A stretch of DNA of 52,303 bases from a virus: the IMG/VR virus record IMGVR_UViG_3300025312_000635, positions 1-52,303 of that record. One strand, given 5' to 3'. The notes beneath the pieces are model-generated. The model saw nothing but the letters and a program-made list of their open reading frames with translations. It had not been told where the DNA came from and did no database searches. This document shows positions 16,412 through 23,915 of this stretch, in pieces (position 1 is the first letter of the stretch; every line of letters begins with the position of its first letter). A program made the position numbers and the translations under genes.

Positions 16412-17281
16412 TTGACTATTCATTTTTTTACCATAGTATTAAATGGAATGCCCTTTATAAAGTACCATATAAAGGTTCTGAAAAATCTCCCCTTCGATTG
16501 GCATTGGCATATTATAGAAGGAATTGCGGATTTAAAATACGATACTTCTTGGTCTTTAAAAACGGGGGGTATGATTACGGAAAAACTTCATAGGAATGGA
16601 TTAAGTAATGATGGAACAACCGAATATATAGATACTCTGAAAAAGGATTTTCCTAATAATATTTCTGTATATAGAAAAGATTTGGGTAATTTTTGGGATG
16701 GAAAAGTAGAAATGGTAAATGCTCCTATTCCTTATCTCCCTGATCAGTGCCTTCTTTGGCAAATAGATGTAGATGAGCTTTGGGATTTAGATGGAATTTC
16801 TAAAATGGTGGATATGTTTAAAAATAATCCAAATAAAATGTCAGCTTTTGTATATTGCCATTATTTTGTAGGACCCACTAAATTTGTGGTTTCTATGAAT
16901 ACTTGGGCCACTTTACCGGAAGATTGGTTGAGAATATTTAGGTTTAATAAAGGAATGTATTGGAGCAAGCATGAACCGCCCACATTGGTAGATAAAGATG
17001 GTATTGATTGCGGAAGAAAAAGTTTTATAAGTAGGGATGATACTCTAGTAAAGGGAATAACTTTTCAACACTTTGCCTATGTAATTCCCCAACAAGTTTT
17101 ATTCAAGGAAATATATTATGGATATAGGGATGCTTGTAGTTATTGGAGAAATTTGCAAAAAAGTAGGGGTGCGAGGATAGATGTCAGTATGTATCTTCCT
17201 TGGGCAAATAACGCCATTATAGAAAATTGGGATGAAAAGAAACGTGGGAAGTTATTATATCCGGGAGAGTGCATAGAATGA
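16412..17281 (+). CDS. Glycosyltransferase-like protein (GT-A)
   Basis: 289 residues from a TTG behind AAAGGAGATAA. The start TIHFFTIVLNGMPFI is typical of GT2-like enzymes, and QIDVDELWDL (DxD at 119-121) is the metal/nucleotide-sugar motif. The middle has aromatic-rich segments (FVYCHYFVGPTKF). It overlaps the next gene by four bases. The family transfers a sugar from a nucleotide donor; the acceptor here is unknown. Its placement in the island suggests it works on the same glycan as the neighbouring enzymes. Confidence 0.8.
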   Translation: MTIHFFTIVLNGMPFIKYHIKVLKNLPFDWHWHIIEGIADLKYDTSWSLKTGGMITEKLHRNGLSNDGTTEYIDTLKKDFPNNISVYRKDLGNFWDGKVEMVNAPIPYLPDQCLLWQIDVDELWDLDGISKMVDMFKNNPNKMSAFVYCHYFVGPTKFVVSMNTWATLPEDWLRIFRFNKGMYWSKHEPPTLVDKDGIDCGRKSFISRDDTLVKGITFQHFAYVIPQQVLFKEIYYGYRDACSYWRNLQKSRGARIDVSMYLPWANNAIIENWDEKKRGKLLYPGECIE

Positions 17282-18078
17282 ATAATATAGACATTTTGCA
17301 GAAGGATTGGCATATAAAATGGTACCGGGATATATTAGAAGGTGGACCAGAAAAGTGGGATGGTTTTGTCAACCCTGATAGTATTTGGAGTTGGATGCAT
17401 ACTTATTGTATAGATCATATTAAAGAATTTTTTCAAAATATTCCCCCATCTACCATTATTACTTTGGGGGACGGATATTGTGGTAGAGAAGCAATTCATA
17501 TAAAAAGAATAAATTCTAATCACAAAGTCCACGCTTCGGATTGGCAACCGTGTTTGATAGAAGTATCCCATAAATTGGGACTAGTAGATGAATTTTCTAA
17601 TCAAGATATAGGAAATTTAACTTTTGAAGACGATTCATTTGATTTTGTTTTTATAAAAGAATCCCTTCACCATATGTCCATGCCGTATAAAGGATTGTAT
17701 GAAATGTTTAGGGTGGCAAAAAGGGGGGTTATTTTAATAGAACCTAGTGGGGATAATGATCCAAAATATCATTTTAATAAATATGAAATCGTAGGTAACT
17801 ATGTATTTGGTTTTTCTTCACATGAGTTAATTAAAATCGGGTTATCATACGGAATTAAAAACTTTGTTTGGACTTATTCCTCCGTTCATTTTGGACGACA
17901 TGATATTGATAATATTAATTTAGGAAAAATAGATGAAGAGAAAAAACGATTAATAGAATTAGATGATAAAATTCCTATAAAAGATAAGCCATTGATGATA
18001 TTTTTCTTTTTGAAAGATAAAGAATTATTAAATCATTTTACTGATAAGGATAAATTTAGTAAATTCGAATTTATATAA
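17278..18078 (+). CDS. Class I SAM-dependent methyltransferase-like protein
   Basis: 266 residues from the ATG at 17278, chosen because it overlaps the upstream stop (ATGA). The glycine-rich loop ITLGDGYCGREA lies near 60-72, an acidic SAM-ribose position in HASDW follows, and DDSFDFVFIKESLHHM is the motif II/III region of Methyltransf_11-type enzymes. The C-terminus is lysine- and isoleucine-rich with strongly A/T-biased codons. Substrate unknown; a sugar methyltransferase would suit the surrounding glycosyltransferases. Confidence 0.8.
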   Translation: MNNIDILQKDWHIKWYRDILEGGPEKWDGFVNPDSIWSWMHTYCIDHIKEFFQNIPPSTIITLGDGYCGREAIHIKRINSNHKVHASDWQPCLIEVSHKLGLVDEFSNQDIGNLTFEDDSFDFVFIKESLHHMSMPYKGLYEMFRVAKRGVILIEPSGDNDPKYHFNKYEIVGNYVFGFSSHELIKIGLSYGIKNFVWTYSSVHFGRHDIDNINLGKIDEEKKRLIELDDKIPIKDKPLMIFFFLKDKELLNHFTDKDKFSKFEFI

Positions 18079-18080
18079 AT

Positions 18081-18206
18081 ATGGGGAAGGTGTTTAGTAA
18101 AATGCATATAAAAAAGGCTTTGGGCAGATGCCATTCCGAAGAGACCAAACAAAAAATGAGATTAGCTAGATTGAAATATTATTCGTTTAAAGGAGAGAAT
18201 AAATGA
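18081..18206 (+). pseudogene. Detached NUMOD-like remnant of a GIY-YIG homing endonuclease
   Basis: An open frame of 41 codons encoding CHSEETKQKMRLARL, the NUMOD3-type DNA-binding motif also present several times in the GIY-YIG gene at 19449-20118. The 24 nt at 18138-18161 match 20014-20037 with one difference. No catalytic domain is present. It overlaps the next start (ATGA, 18203-18206). Most likely a leftover from insertion and loss, or from recombination between homing endonuclease copies; it may still be translated. Confidence 0.65.
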
Positions 18207-18772
18207 TTCCTCATTATTCAGATTTTAAAGATAGGATCGAATCTGTGGAGGGTCTTCTTCTTCCTGGAGAAGACGAGTTTTTATTTAATATGGCGGCCCA
18301 AATGCCAGAGGATGGCGCTATAGTCGAAATGGGGAGTTATTTGGGGAAATCTTCGGTGTCTTTAGGATTTCCCTGTTTAGGAACTAAAAGAAAATTATAT
18401 TGTATTGATCTTTGGGGGACAGAATCTTGGTTTACTAGTTGGAAAGAAACTATAAATAAATTTGGACTTTCTGAAAATGTAATTCCGTTGAGAGGATTTG
18501 CTGGAGATGTTTTACGAAATTGGGAAAAGTTGACTGGAGGAGTAAAAATAGATATGGTATTTAATGATACTTCTCATTGTCTTCCTAGTATTTTGAACGA
18601 ATTTATTTTGGTTTATCCTTGGGTAAAGAACGAAGGTATAGTGGCTTTTCATGATTATACTCAGGCATCTTACCCCGACGTAGCTAAAACTTGGGATGTA
18701 GTGAAAACAATGTTATTGAATCATAAAGCCATGGTATCTATCGTATTGGGAAGAAAGGTGGAAATCAAGTGA
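18203..18772 (+). CDS. Methyltransferase, Methyltransf_24/CmcI-like
   Basis: 189 residues. It shows VEMGSYLGKSSVSLGF (SAM-binding loop, about 41-56), YCIDLWG (acidic residue binding SAM ribose), then DMVFNDTSHC and IVAFHDYT, the strand-end motifs of Methyltransf_24 proteins, which are common in glycan and surface-polymer clusters. Overlaps of four bases on both sides couple it to the NUMOD remnant and the following gene. The methyl acceptor is not determinable. Confidence 0.8.
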   Translation: MIPHYSDFKDRIESVEGLLLPGEDEFLFNMAAQMPEDGAIVEMGSYLGKSSVSLGFPCLGTKRKLYCIDLWGTESWFTSWKETINKFGLSENVIPLRGFAGDVLRNWEKLTGGVKIDMVFNDTSHCLPSILNEFILVYPWVKNEGIVAFHDYTQASYPDVAKTWDVVKTMLLNHKAMVSIVLGRKVEIK

Positions 18773-19452
18773 ATTTAATGATGGTAGATTCCCTCTCCGT
18801 TTTTGGTAAAATCTTGAGAGAGATTATTAAAGAAACTAAGCCAAGGAAGATTATTGAAACAGGGACTTATTTGGGAGAGGGGACTACCACAGTAATAGCA
18901 TCTGCTGTAAGAGATTTTAATATTGATTTAGAAAAATTTTATTCTATAGAAGTTAACCCCCAATATTTTAGGTCTGCATATATTCATCTTAGAAATTTAG
19001 GGCTTTTGGAATTTGTAACTCTGGAGAATGGTTTATCTATTTATAGAAAACAGCTGCCAAATAGAGATAAAATAAGGGAGATGTTTTTAGATACTATTTG
19101 GCCTGACTATGTGTATATAGATCATAATAAAGATATTAGGGTAAATAAATATTTTGAAGAAACTAATTTTGGTGATGTTCCTGAGGGGTTGTTAATAACG
19201 TGTTTAGAAAAGTTGGAACAAACCCCTGATTTAGTATTGTTGGATAGTGGTGGTCACGTGGGGGAGCTAGAGTTTGATACTTTGATTCCTATGTTGAAGG
19301 GGCCTTGTATTATAGCACTTGACGATATTTATCATGTAAAGCATTATAATTCTCTTGTAAAAATAAAGGAAGATAAGCGATTCAAAATAATGGAATTATC
19401 TAAAGAGAAGTTCGGATTTTGCATCACTAAGTTCATTCCGGAGGGAAATTGA
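18769..19452 (+). CDS. Methyltransferase-like protein (class I fold)
   Basis: 227 residues with a GTG start overlapping the upstream stop (internal ATGs at 18778 and 18781 are alternatives). KIIETGTYLGEGTTTVIAS at about 26-44 is a SAM-binding loop, YSIEVNPQYF carries the acidic ribose-binding residue, and DLVLLDSGGHVGELEFD and IIALDDIYHVKHY match motifs of the neighbouring Methyltransf_24-type gene. A segment near residues 113-135 (YIDHNKDIRVNKYFEE) is an insertion relative to it. Third methyltransferase-like gene in a row. Confidence 0.75.
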   Translation: MNLMMVDSLSVFGKILREIIKETKPRKIIETGTYLGEGTTTVIASAVRDFNIDLEKFYSIEVNPQYFRSAYIHLRNLGLLEFVTLENGLSIYRKQLPNRDKIREMFLDTIWPDYVYIDHNKDIRVNKYFEETNFGDVPEGLLITCLEKLEQTPDLVLLDSGGHVGELEFDTLIPMLKGPCIIALDDIYHVKHYNSLVKIKEDKRFKIMELSKEKFGFCITKFIPEGN

Positions 19453-20118
19453 GAAAATTAATTCCCCTCAAGTATAGTATTATTTACAAAACGACTAATA
19501 ATATAAATGGTAAAATTTATATTGGTAGAAGTGGGAAAAGAGATTCTAAATATTTGGGATCTGGTAAATTTTTCCTTCGTTCTTTAAAAAAAATATGGCA
19601 AACAAAATTTTAAAAGGGTAGTGATAGATAAATCCGATAATAAAAATGAACTTTGCTTAAAAGAAATATTTTGGATTAAATTCTATGATGCTAGAAATCC
19701 AAATGTTGGGTATAATATTGGTCTTGGGGGGGAAGGTACGGGGTCGGGGGAAGATCATCCTTTTTACAGGTTGTTTGGGGAAAAACACCATCGTTATGGT
19801 AAACGGTATTGCCATAGTGAAGAGACTATACGTAAAATGAGTTTAGACCGTCGGGGGGAAAATAATAATAATTACGGTAAAATTACCCCCGAAGAGACTA
19901 AACAAAAAATAAGAAAATCATTGGTAGGAAAAAAACTTTCTGACGAACATAAACGAAAGATAAGGGAGTCGGCATCTGGGGAAAATTATGGTATGCGAGG
20001 AAAGCATCATAGTGAAGAGACCAAGCAAAAAATGAGAAAACCAAAATCAGAAGAATCTAAAAGAAAAATGAAGGAAGCTTGGGTAAAAAGAAAAGAAAAG
20101 AAAGGATTGGTAGAATGA
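19449..20118 (+). pseudogene. GIY-YIG homing endonuclease with NUMOD repeats, frameshifted
   Basis: The first frame (TTG 19449 to TAA 19613) encodes the catalytic start: YSIIYKTTNNINGKIYIGR (a GIY-YIG variant with Y, IYIG and the following Arg), then YLGSGKFFLRSLKK. The second frame (in-frame from the A-run to 20118) gives FKRVVIDKSDNKNELCLKE with the downstream catalytic Glu region and NPNVGYNIGLGGEG, then four NUMOD3-like repeats (HSEETIRKMS, TPEETKQKIRK, SDEHKRKIRE, HSEETKQKMRK). Removing one base from the A8 run at 19586-19593 restores a single frame. This may be an inactivating mutation, a sequencing error in a homopolymer, or less likely a programmed shift. Confidence 0.8.
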
Positions 20119-21122
20119 ATATTTTAAAACTTTTTTGGGGAACTGTTACCAACGATCAAAATATCGGGAATTTATTCGGCTATCGCGTTCATAATGAAAT
20201 GTTAAAAAAATATATTAAAATGAGGGACGATGTTATATTGGTGGGTTCTGTAGAGGAAGCAGAGGCTTGTTTATATATTTCTACACCAGAGATATTCGAT
20301 CATCGACCAAATAAACCGACTTTTCTTTTTACGATGTTCGAGGCCCTATCGTTGCATCCGTTGTATGCCGAGAAAATACAAAAGGCAGATTTTATACTAG
20401 TGCCCAGTACTTTTGTGAAGGGTGTTTTTTCCCCCCATTTTCCAGAAAATAAAATTTGGGTAGTTCCCCATGGGGTAGAAGAAGATTTCAGATTTGTTCT
20501 TAGAAAAAAGAATCCAAAAAAGTTTCGGTATTTATGGATAGGTGCACCGAATCCAAGGAAAGGCTATCAAGAACTTATCTATGTTTGGGGGAAATTAGGT
20601 CTTTCTAATAATCCAGAAATAGAGTTATATATTAAGACAACGCGTGTCCCTAATGTCACAATACAGAGAAAGGGAAACGTGATTTTAGACAGTAGAATCG
20701 CCACTAGAGAGGAAATGATCAAAATTTATCAAGATGCTCATTGTTTTGTTTGGCCTACTCGGGGTGAGGGGTGGGGCCTTCCTTTGGCAGAGGCCATGGC
20801 TACTGGGTTGCCTTGTATAGCAACTGGTTTTAGCGGAGTGCTGGACTTTTTCGATTCAAAAGTAGGCTACCCCTTAAAATATAGTTTGGGTTTGATGGAT
20901 ATGACTTCCCCTATTTTTGGAAATATGGGTAAGGTAGAAGCGGCCTTACCCGATGTTAAAGATTTAATAGAAAATATGATTTATGTTAAAAATAATTATA
21001 AGCATGCCTTGCAAAAAGGCAGATTAGCAAGCGCGAGGATAAAGGCAAGATTCACTTGGGAAAACTCCGCTGAAAATCTAGTTAATGCTATTAGAGAAGG
21101 ATTATCAATAAGAGGTAATTAA
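20115..21122 (+). CDS. GT4-family glycosyltransferase
   Basis: 335 residues from the ATG at 20115, which overlaps the preceding TGA. GT-B fold: RYLWIGAPNPRKGYQEL (about 138-154, start of the donor-binding domain) and PTRGEGWGLPLAEAMATGLP (214-233) with the EX7E pair E218/E226 that contacts the nucleotide sugar. The N-terminal acceptor domain has VPSTFVKGVF and VVPHGVEEDF, standard for retaining GT4 enzymes. Last gene of the accessory island; the connector gene begins 2 nt after it. Confidence 0.85.
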   Translation: MNILKLFWGTVTNDQNIGNLFGYRVHNEMLKKYIKMRDDVILVGSVEEAEACLYISTPEIFDHRPNKPTFLFTMFEALSLHPLYAEKIQKADFILVPSTFVKGVFSPHFPENKIWVVPHGVEEDFRFVLRKKNPKKFRYLWIGAPNPRKGYQELIYVWGKLGLSNNPEIELYIKTTRVPNVTIQRKGNVILDSRIATREEMIKIYQDAHCFVWPTRGEGWGLPLAEAMATGLPCIATGFSGVLDFFDSKVGYPLKYSLGLMDMTSPIFGNMGKVEAALPDVKDLIENMIYVKNNYKHALQKGRLASARIKARFTWENSAENLVNAIREGLSIRGN

Positions 21123-21123
21123 T

Positions 21124-21696
21124 ATGGCCTATTGCACGAAAGCAGAAGTAAAGTTATATTTAGATATTAGGGAAACTGAGGTTGAAAAGGATGCTTTGAT
21201 AGAAGCTTTGATTATTTCTTCCCAGGCTTTTATTGATGAGTATTGTAATAGAGTTTTTGAGCAAGCAGCGGTAACTGAATACCACGATGGAGGATCTAAC
21301 CGGATATTTCTTGATAGATACCCTATAGCATCTTCCCCTGCTGTTCAGATTTGGGATAGTTGGGATAGGGCTTACGCAAGCACCGATTTAATTGATACGG
21401 ATGATTACTTTGTCGATTCTGAGAATGGTATTATCAAATTTGACTATGACGTTGGTGGATCTCCCGGAGCGGTGAAGATTGTATATACAGGGGGATTTAC
21501 TGTTATTCCGACTCCTATTTCTCAAGCTTGTATTGAGTTGGTTGCTAGGAAGATCAAGGAGGGGCCTAGTGGAGGATTGGGGGTTCCCAGTAGGGCACTC
21601 CCCGGTGGCGGAAATGTAACATATGTGATTGATGCTCTCTTTCCCCAAACCAAGGTTGCTTTGGATGCTTATCGAAAGATGGGGAGTTTGGGATGA
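21124..21696 (+). CDS. Head-tail connector protein, HK97 gp6-like
   Basis: 190 residues. The N-terminal helical repeat (AYCTKAEVKLYL, then ALIEALIISSQAFIDEYCNR) and the following beta strands (RIFLDRYPI, VKIVYTGGF) match gp6/gp15-type adaptor proteins that form a ring under the portal. The final part (SQACIELVARKIKEG) is the conserved helix. It overlaps the next gene by four bases. Such genes normally follow the capsid gene directly; here 8.5 kb of island separates them. Confidence 0.85.
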   Translation: MAYCTKAEVKLYLDIRETEVEKDALIEALIISSQAFIDEYCNRVFEQAAVTEYHDGGSNRIFLDRYPIASSPAVQIWDSWDRAYASTDLIDTDDYFVDSENGIIKFDYDVGGSPGAVKIVYTGGFTVIPTPISQACIELVARKIKEGPSGGLGVPSRALPGGGNVTYVIDALFPQTKVALDAYRKMGSLG

Positions 21697-22205
21697 CTTC
21701 TTTTGAATTAAAATGGGAGCCTTCTTTAAGTGGGAGTATTTCTAAACTTCCCCCACTTATTCAATCTAATGTACTTCGTGCTCTTCATGATGGGGCTTTG
21801 TTAATGGAATCTGTTTCCCAAATGAAATATCTGTCTGGCCCTAGACCAGATATATTGGCAGTAAAAACGGGGTTACTGAGAAAAAGAGTTTTGGGGATCA
21901 TGTCCGGTACTGGGGGAGACCCAACTGTATTTGGTTCTATTACTCTTGGCGTATCTGGTATAAAGTATGCGGCTATTCATGAATTAGGGGGAACTATTCA
22001 CCATCCAGGATCGCAAGCTAGGAATTTTCCTTATATGGTTTTCTTTTGGAAGAAGCGGGGGTTTTGGGCTAGATTTAGGAAAACAGGCCCCCACGATATA
22101 CCAATTCCGCAGAGAGCTTATTTACAACCGGCTTTTGAGGCATCCCTTCCTCGTGTAAAATTGTTAATTCAGGCCGCAGTTGACAGAGCCTATAGGGATT
22201 CATAA
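21693..22205 (+). CDS. Head-tail joining / tail completion protein, HK97 gp10-like
   Basis: 170 residues. The central KYAAIHELGGTI and the closing IPQRAYLQPAFEASLPRVK are the conserved motifs of gp10-like and Mu gpG-like proteins that act at the head-tail joint. An insertion at about 100-135 (HHPGSQARNFPYMVFFWKK) precedes the final motif. Translationally coupled to the connector gene upstream. The TnpB element begins right behind its stop. Confidence 0.75.
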   Translation: MTSFELKWEPSLSGSISKLPPLIQSNVLRALHDGALLMESVSQMKYLSGPRPDILAVKTGLLRKRVLGIMSGTGGDPTVFGSITLGVSGIKYAAIHELGGTIHHPGSQARNFPYMVFFWKKRGFWARFRKTGPHDIPIPQRAYLQPAFEASLPRVKLLIQAAVDRAYRDS

Positions 22206-22214
22206 TGTCAAAAA

Positions 22215-22420
22215 GAAACCAACTACCCCGTATTAAACAACGGAGTTTGTAACTAGGAGAAATATGTTAAACAACCACACATCCACCCGTTACCATCGGC
22301 ACGTTGACAAGTGCCCTGGCTCTAATATTTTGAGCCGCGATTGTATCTGCTGGCCCAGCGAGGCCGCATTTAACGCAAACAAAATCGTCCCTTGTCTTCC
22401 TATTCGCTTTGTCGATATGT
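22215..22420 (-). ncRNA. Candidate omega (reRNA) guide RNA of TnpB
   Basis: In IS605-type elements the omega RNA covers the 3' end of tnpB and the right end, with the guide lying just beyond it. This element keeps the same geometry: end of tnpB, then the hairpin at 22225-22246, then flanking phage DNA. If functional, the guide would be read from about 22190-22215 on the minus strand and would match the neighbouring gp10-like gene. Limits are approximate and there is no direct evidence of expression. Confidence 0.35.
22225..22246 (-). repeat. Right-end subterminal hairpin of the TnpB element
   Basis: ACCCCGT (22225-22231) and ACGGAGT (22240-22246) form a 7-bp stem around an 8-nt loop. On the minus strand (ACTCCGT...ACGGGGT) one pair is a T-G wobble and the other six are Watson-Crick. 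Its position 20-40 nt past the tnpB stop matches IS605 right ends, where the hairpin is recognised for single-strand excision. Confidence 0.6.
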
Positions 22421-23352
22421 CCACAAACAGGGCACTCCCGAGAAGTATTTCGGGGATCGACAAGATACAAGGGGATTCCCGAGAGAACTGCTTTGTAAGT
22501 AATGAAAGCCCTCAGTTGAGAGAACCCCCAATTAGACAATCGCGCTCGCTGGTGCCTTCTGGCCGTTGCCCGCTTTCGGATACCGCTAAGATCCTCTATG
22601 GCGATAGCCGATTCGGTGCGTTTGGCATCTGCAACGATTGCCTTCGAAATGCAATGATTCACGTCTTTTTGAAATCTAGCTTGTTGCCCGGAAATCTTCT
22701 TGAGTTTTCTTTTCGCAGAAGAGGTTTGCTTCTTTTGAAGATTGCACCTCCTATGTTCAAATTTACACCGATTTATATTAATTTCCCCCCCGCTATAAGT
22801 CTTCCCTTGAGAATCTACTGCGATATTGACTATACCAAGATCTACTCCAAGAACATCAGTGGTCTTGATCAACTCAGGATCATCAATATTACAAACGACG
22901 GCGAGATAGAACTTTCCATTAATTCTTATCAAGTCAATTTCGCCCTTTCGGAAGGGAAACAAACTTCTTTGACGCTCCCCCATAACAAAGGGAATCTTTT
23001 GTCGGCCCCCCAAAACCCAAATAGAAACAACGTCATTTTTGGTAAATCGAATAATAGCAGAATCGTAGGGTTGTGCAGAGTCTTTTCGAAATTTTCGTTG
23101 AATCTTTCGTCCCAATTTGTAGGCATCTGCAACTTTAGCGATGGAGCGAATAACCATCTCCGAAGTGATAGGAAAACATTTCCTTGTATCATAATACGCA
23201 AGTTTGTGAATATTGTATTGGCCAAAAATCTTTGCTTCCCAAGCTCTCTCAGAGAGATAATTGCAGGCATCGTTAGCCATCTCAAGAGTAGCCTTCAAGA
23301 GAGACAATTGCTCTTCTGTAGGCTTCAATTTCAGATTTACAACCAGCTTCAT
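22267..23352 (-). CDS. tnpB: TnpB, RNA-guided nuclease of the IS605 family
   Basis: 361 residues. The RuvC-like catalytic triad is intact: D171 in VLGVDLGIVNIAV, E253 in AIEDLSG and D336 in GPADTIAAQNI. The zinc finger has C307/C310 (CPVC) and C326/C329 (CVKC). An N-terminal wedge/helical region spans about 1-160. TnpB proteins use an RNA from the element end to cut target DNA, promoting retention of the transposon. All key residues are present, so it may be active. It runs against the surrounding late operon and contains a long mirror-image open frame on the other strand. Confidence 0.9.
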   Translation of the reverse strand: MKLVVNLKLKPTEEQLSLLKATLEMANDACNYLSERAWEAKIFGQYNIHKLAYYDTRKCFPITSEMVIRSIAKVADAYKLGRKIQRKFRKDSAQPYDSAIIRFTKNDVVSIWVLGGRQKIPFVMGERQRSLFPFRKGEIDLIRINGKFYLAVVCNIDDPELIKTTDVLGVDLGIVNIAVDSQGKTYSGGEININRCKFEHRRCNLQKKQTSSAKRKLKKISGQQARFQKDVNHCISKAIVADAKRTESAIAIEDLSGIRKRATARRHQRARLSNWGFSQLRAFITYKAVLSGIPLYLVDPRNTSRECPVCGHIDKANRKTRDDFVCVKCGLAGPADTIAAQNIRARALVNVPMVTGGCVVV

Positions 23353-23451
23353 ATATTCAAGTATAGAAGTTTTTGTACAATTAGTCTACTATTAAATTGG
23401 CGCTCTTCCTCGGCTTGAGTATTTGGGGATATTTGTACTAAGGAAGGTGTT

Positions 23452-23892
23452 ATGAGCACTAGAAACGACATATTGGAAGGGTTGAAGGATTGTTTGAAAA
23501 ATATTTCTACGGAGAGGAATTTCAAAACATCTCCTAGAGATGTAGTTAGAAAATTTGTTTTCTTTGATCAAGTCCATACTTTCCCATATCTGATGGTGTT
23601 AGGGGGAGATGAGCCTTTTGAAGACGAATTGGGAAATAAAACATTAAGTCGTATGCGAGCGAGGGTGGTGGGGTACGCCAAGAGCGCGGAGAAGCCCGAG
23701 GAAGCTCAATGTAATCTGATCGAAGATGTTCTGATTTGTTTAGATAGCGACGAATACAATTTTCAAAAGAAATATATGCGAATTTTAGGGATCGAAACGG
23801 ATGAGGGGGTATTGCATATAGCGGGGGATGGTATCTCAATGTTCATTGCAAATCTAGAATTGGTCTTTGTATGGGAGAGGGCGAATCCATAA
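23452..23892 (+). CDS. Tail terminator-like protein
   Basis: 146 residues. The layout FPYLMVLGGDE, then RARVVGYAKS, then CNLIEDVLICL and a final NLELVFVWER strand resembles small tail terminator/completion proteins (lambda gpU / HK97 gp11-type fold) that cap the tail tube. Position between the gp10-like protein and the tail tube agrees. Ribosome binding site AAGGAAGG. Assignment rests mostly on size, order and strand pattern. Confidence 0.65.
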   Translation: MSTRNDILEGLKDCLKNISTERNFKTSPRDVVRKFVFFDQVHTFPYLMVLGGDEPFEDELGNKTLSRMRARVVGYAKSAEKPEEAQCNLIEDVLICLDSDEYNFQKKYMRILGIETDEGVLHIAGDGISMFIANLELVFVWERANP

Positions 23893-23915
23893 CATAAAAC
23901 GGAGGAGGGAAACTT

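Larger units (their letters stand above)
22206..23445 (-). mobile_element. IS605/IS1341-like element carrying only tnpB
   Basis: A minus-strand tnpB lies alone between two plus-strand tail genes that otherwise abut. No Y1 transposase (tnpA) is present, so the element depends on TnpA in trans. A subterminal hairpin behind tnpB (22225-22246) fits an IS605-type right end. The left end lies somewhere in 23353-23445; I could not fix it because no clear hairpin or target tetranucleotide stands out. The element is richer in G+C than the flanking phage DNA, indicating transfer from outside. Confidence 0.7.

Noticed and set aside
20079-20114. Upstream start for the GT4 gene
   Set aside because: The TTG at 20079 would overlap the endonuclease by 40 nt in another frame; the ATG at 20115 overlaps the stop exactly (ATGA) and begins the GT4 domain.
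22264-23418. 384-codon plus-strand open frame
   Set aside because: It mirrors tnpB on the opposite strand, has a poor ribosome binding site and no recognisable domain; tnpB shows all catalytic motifs.
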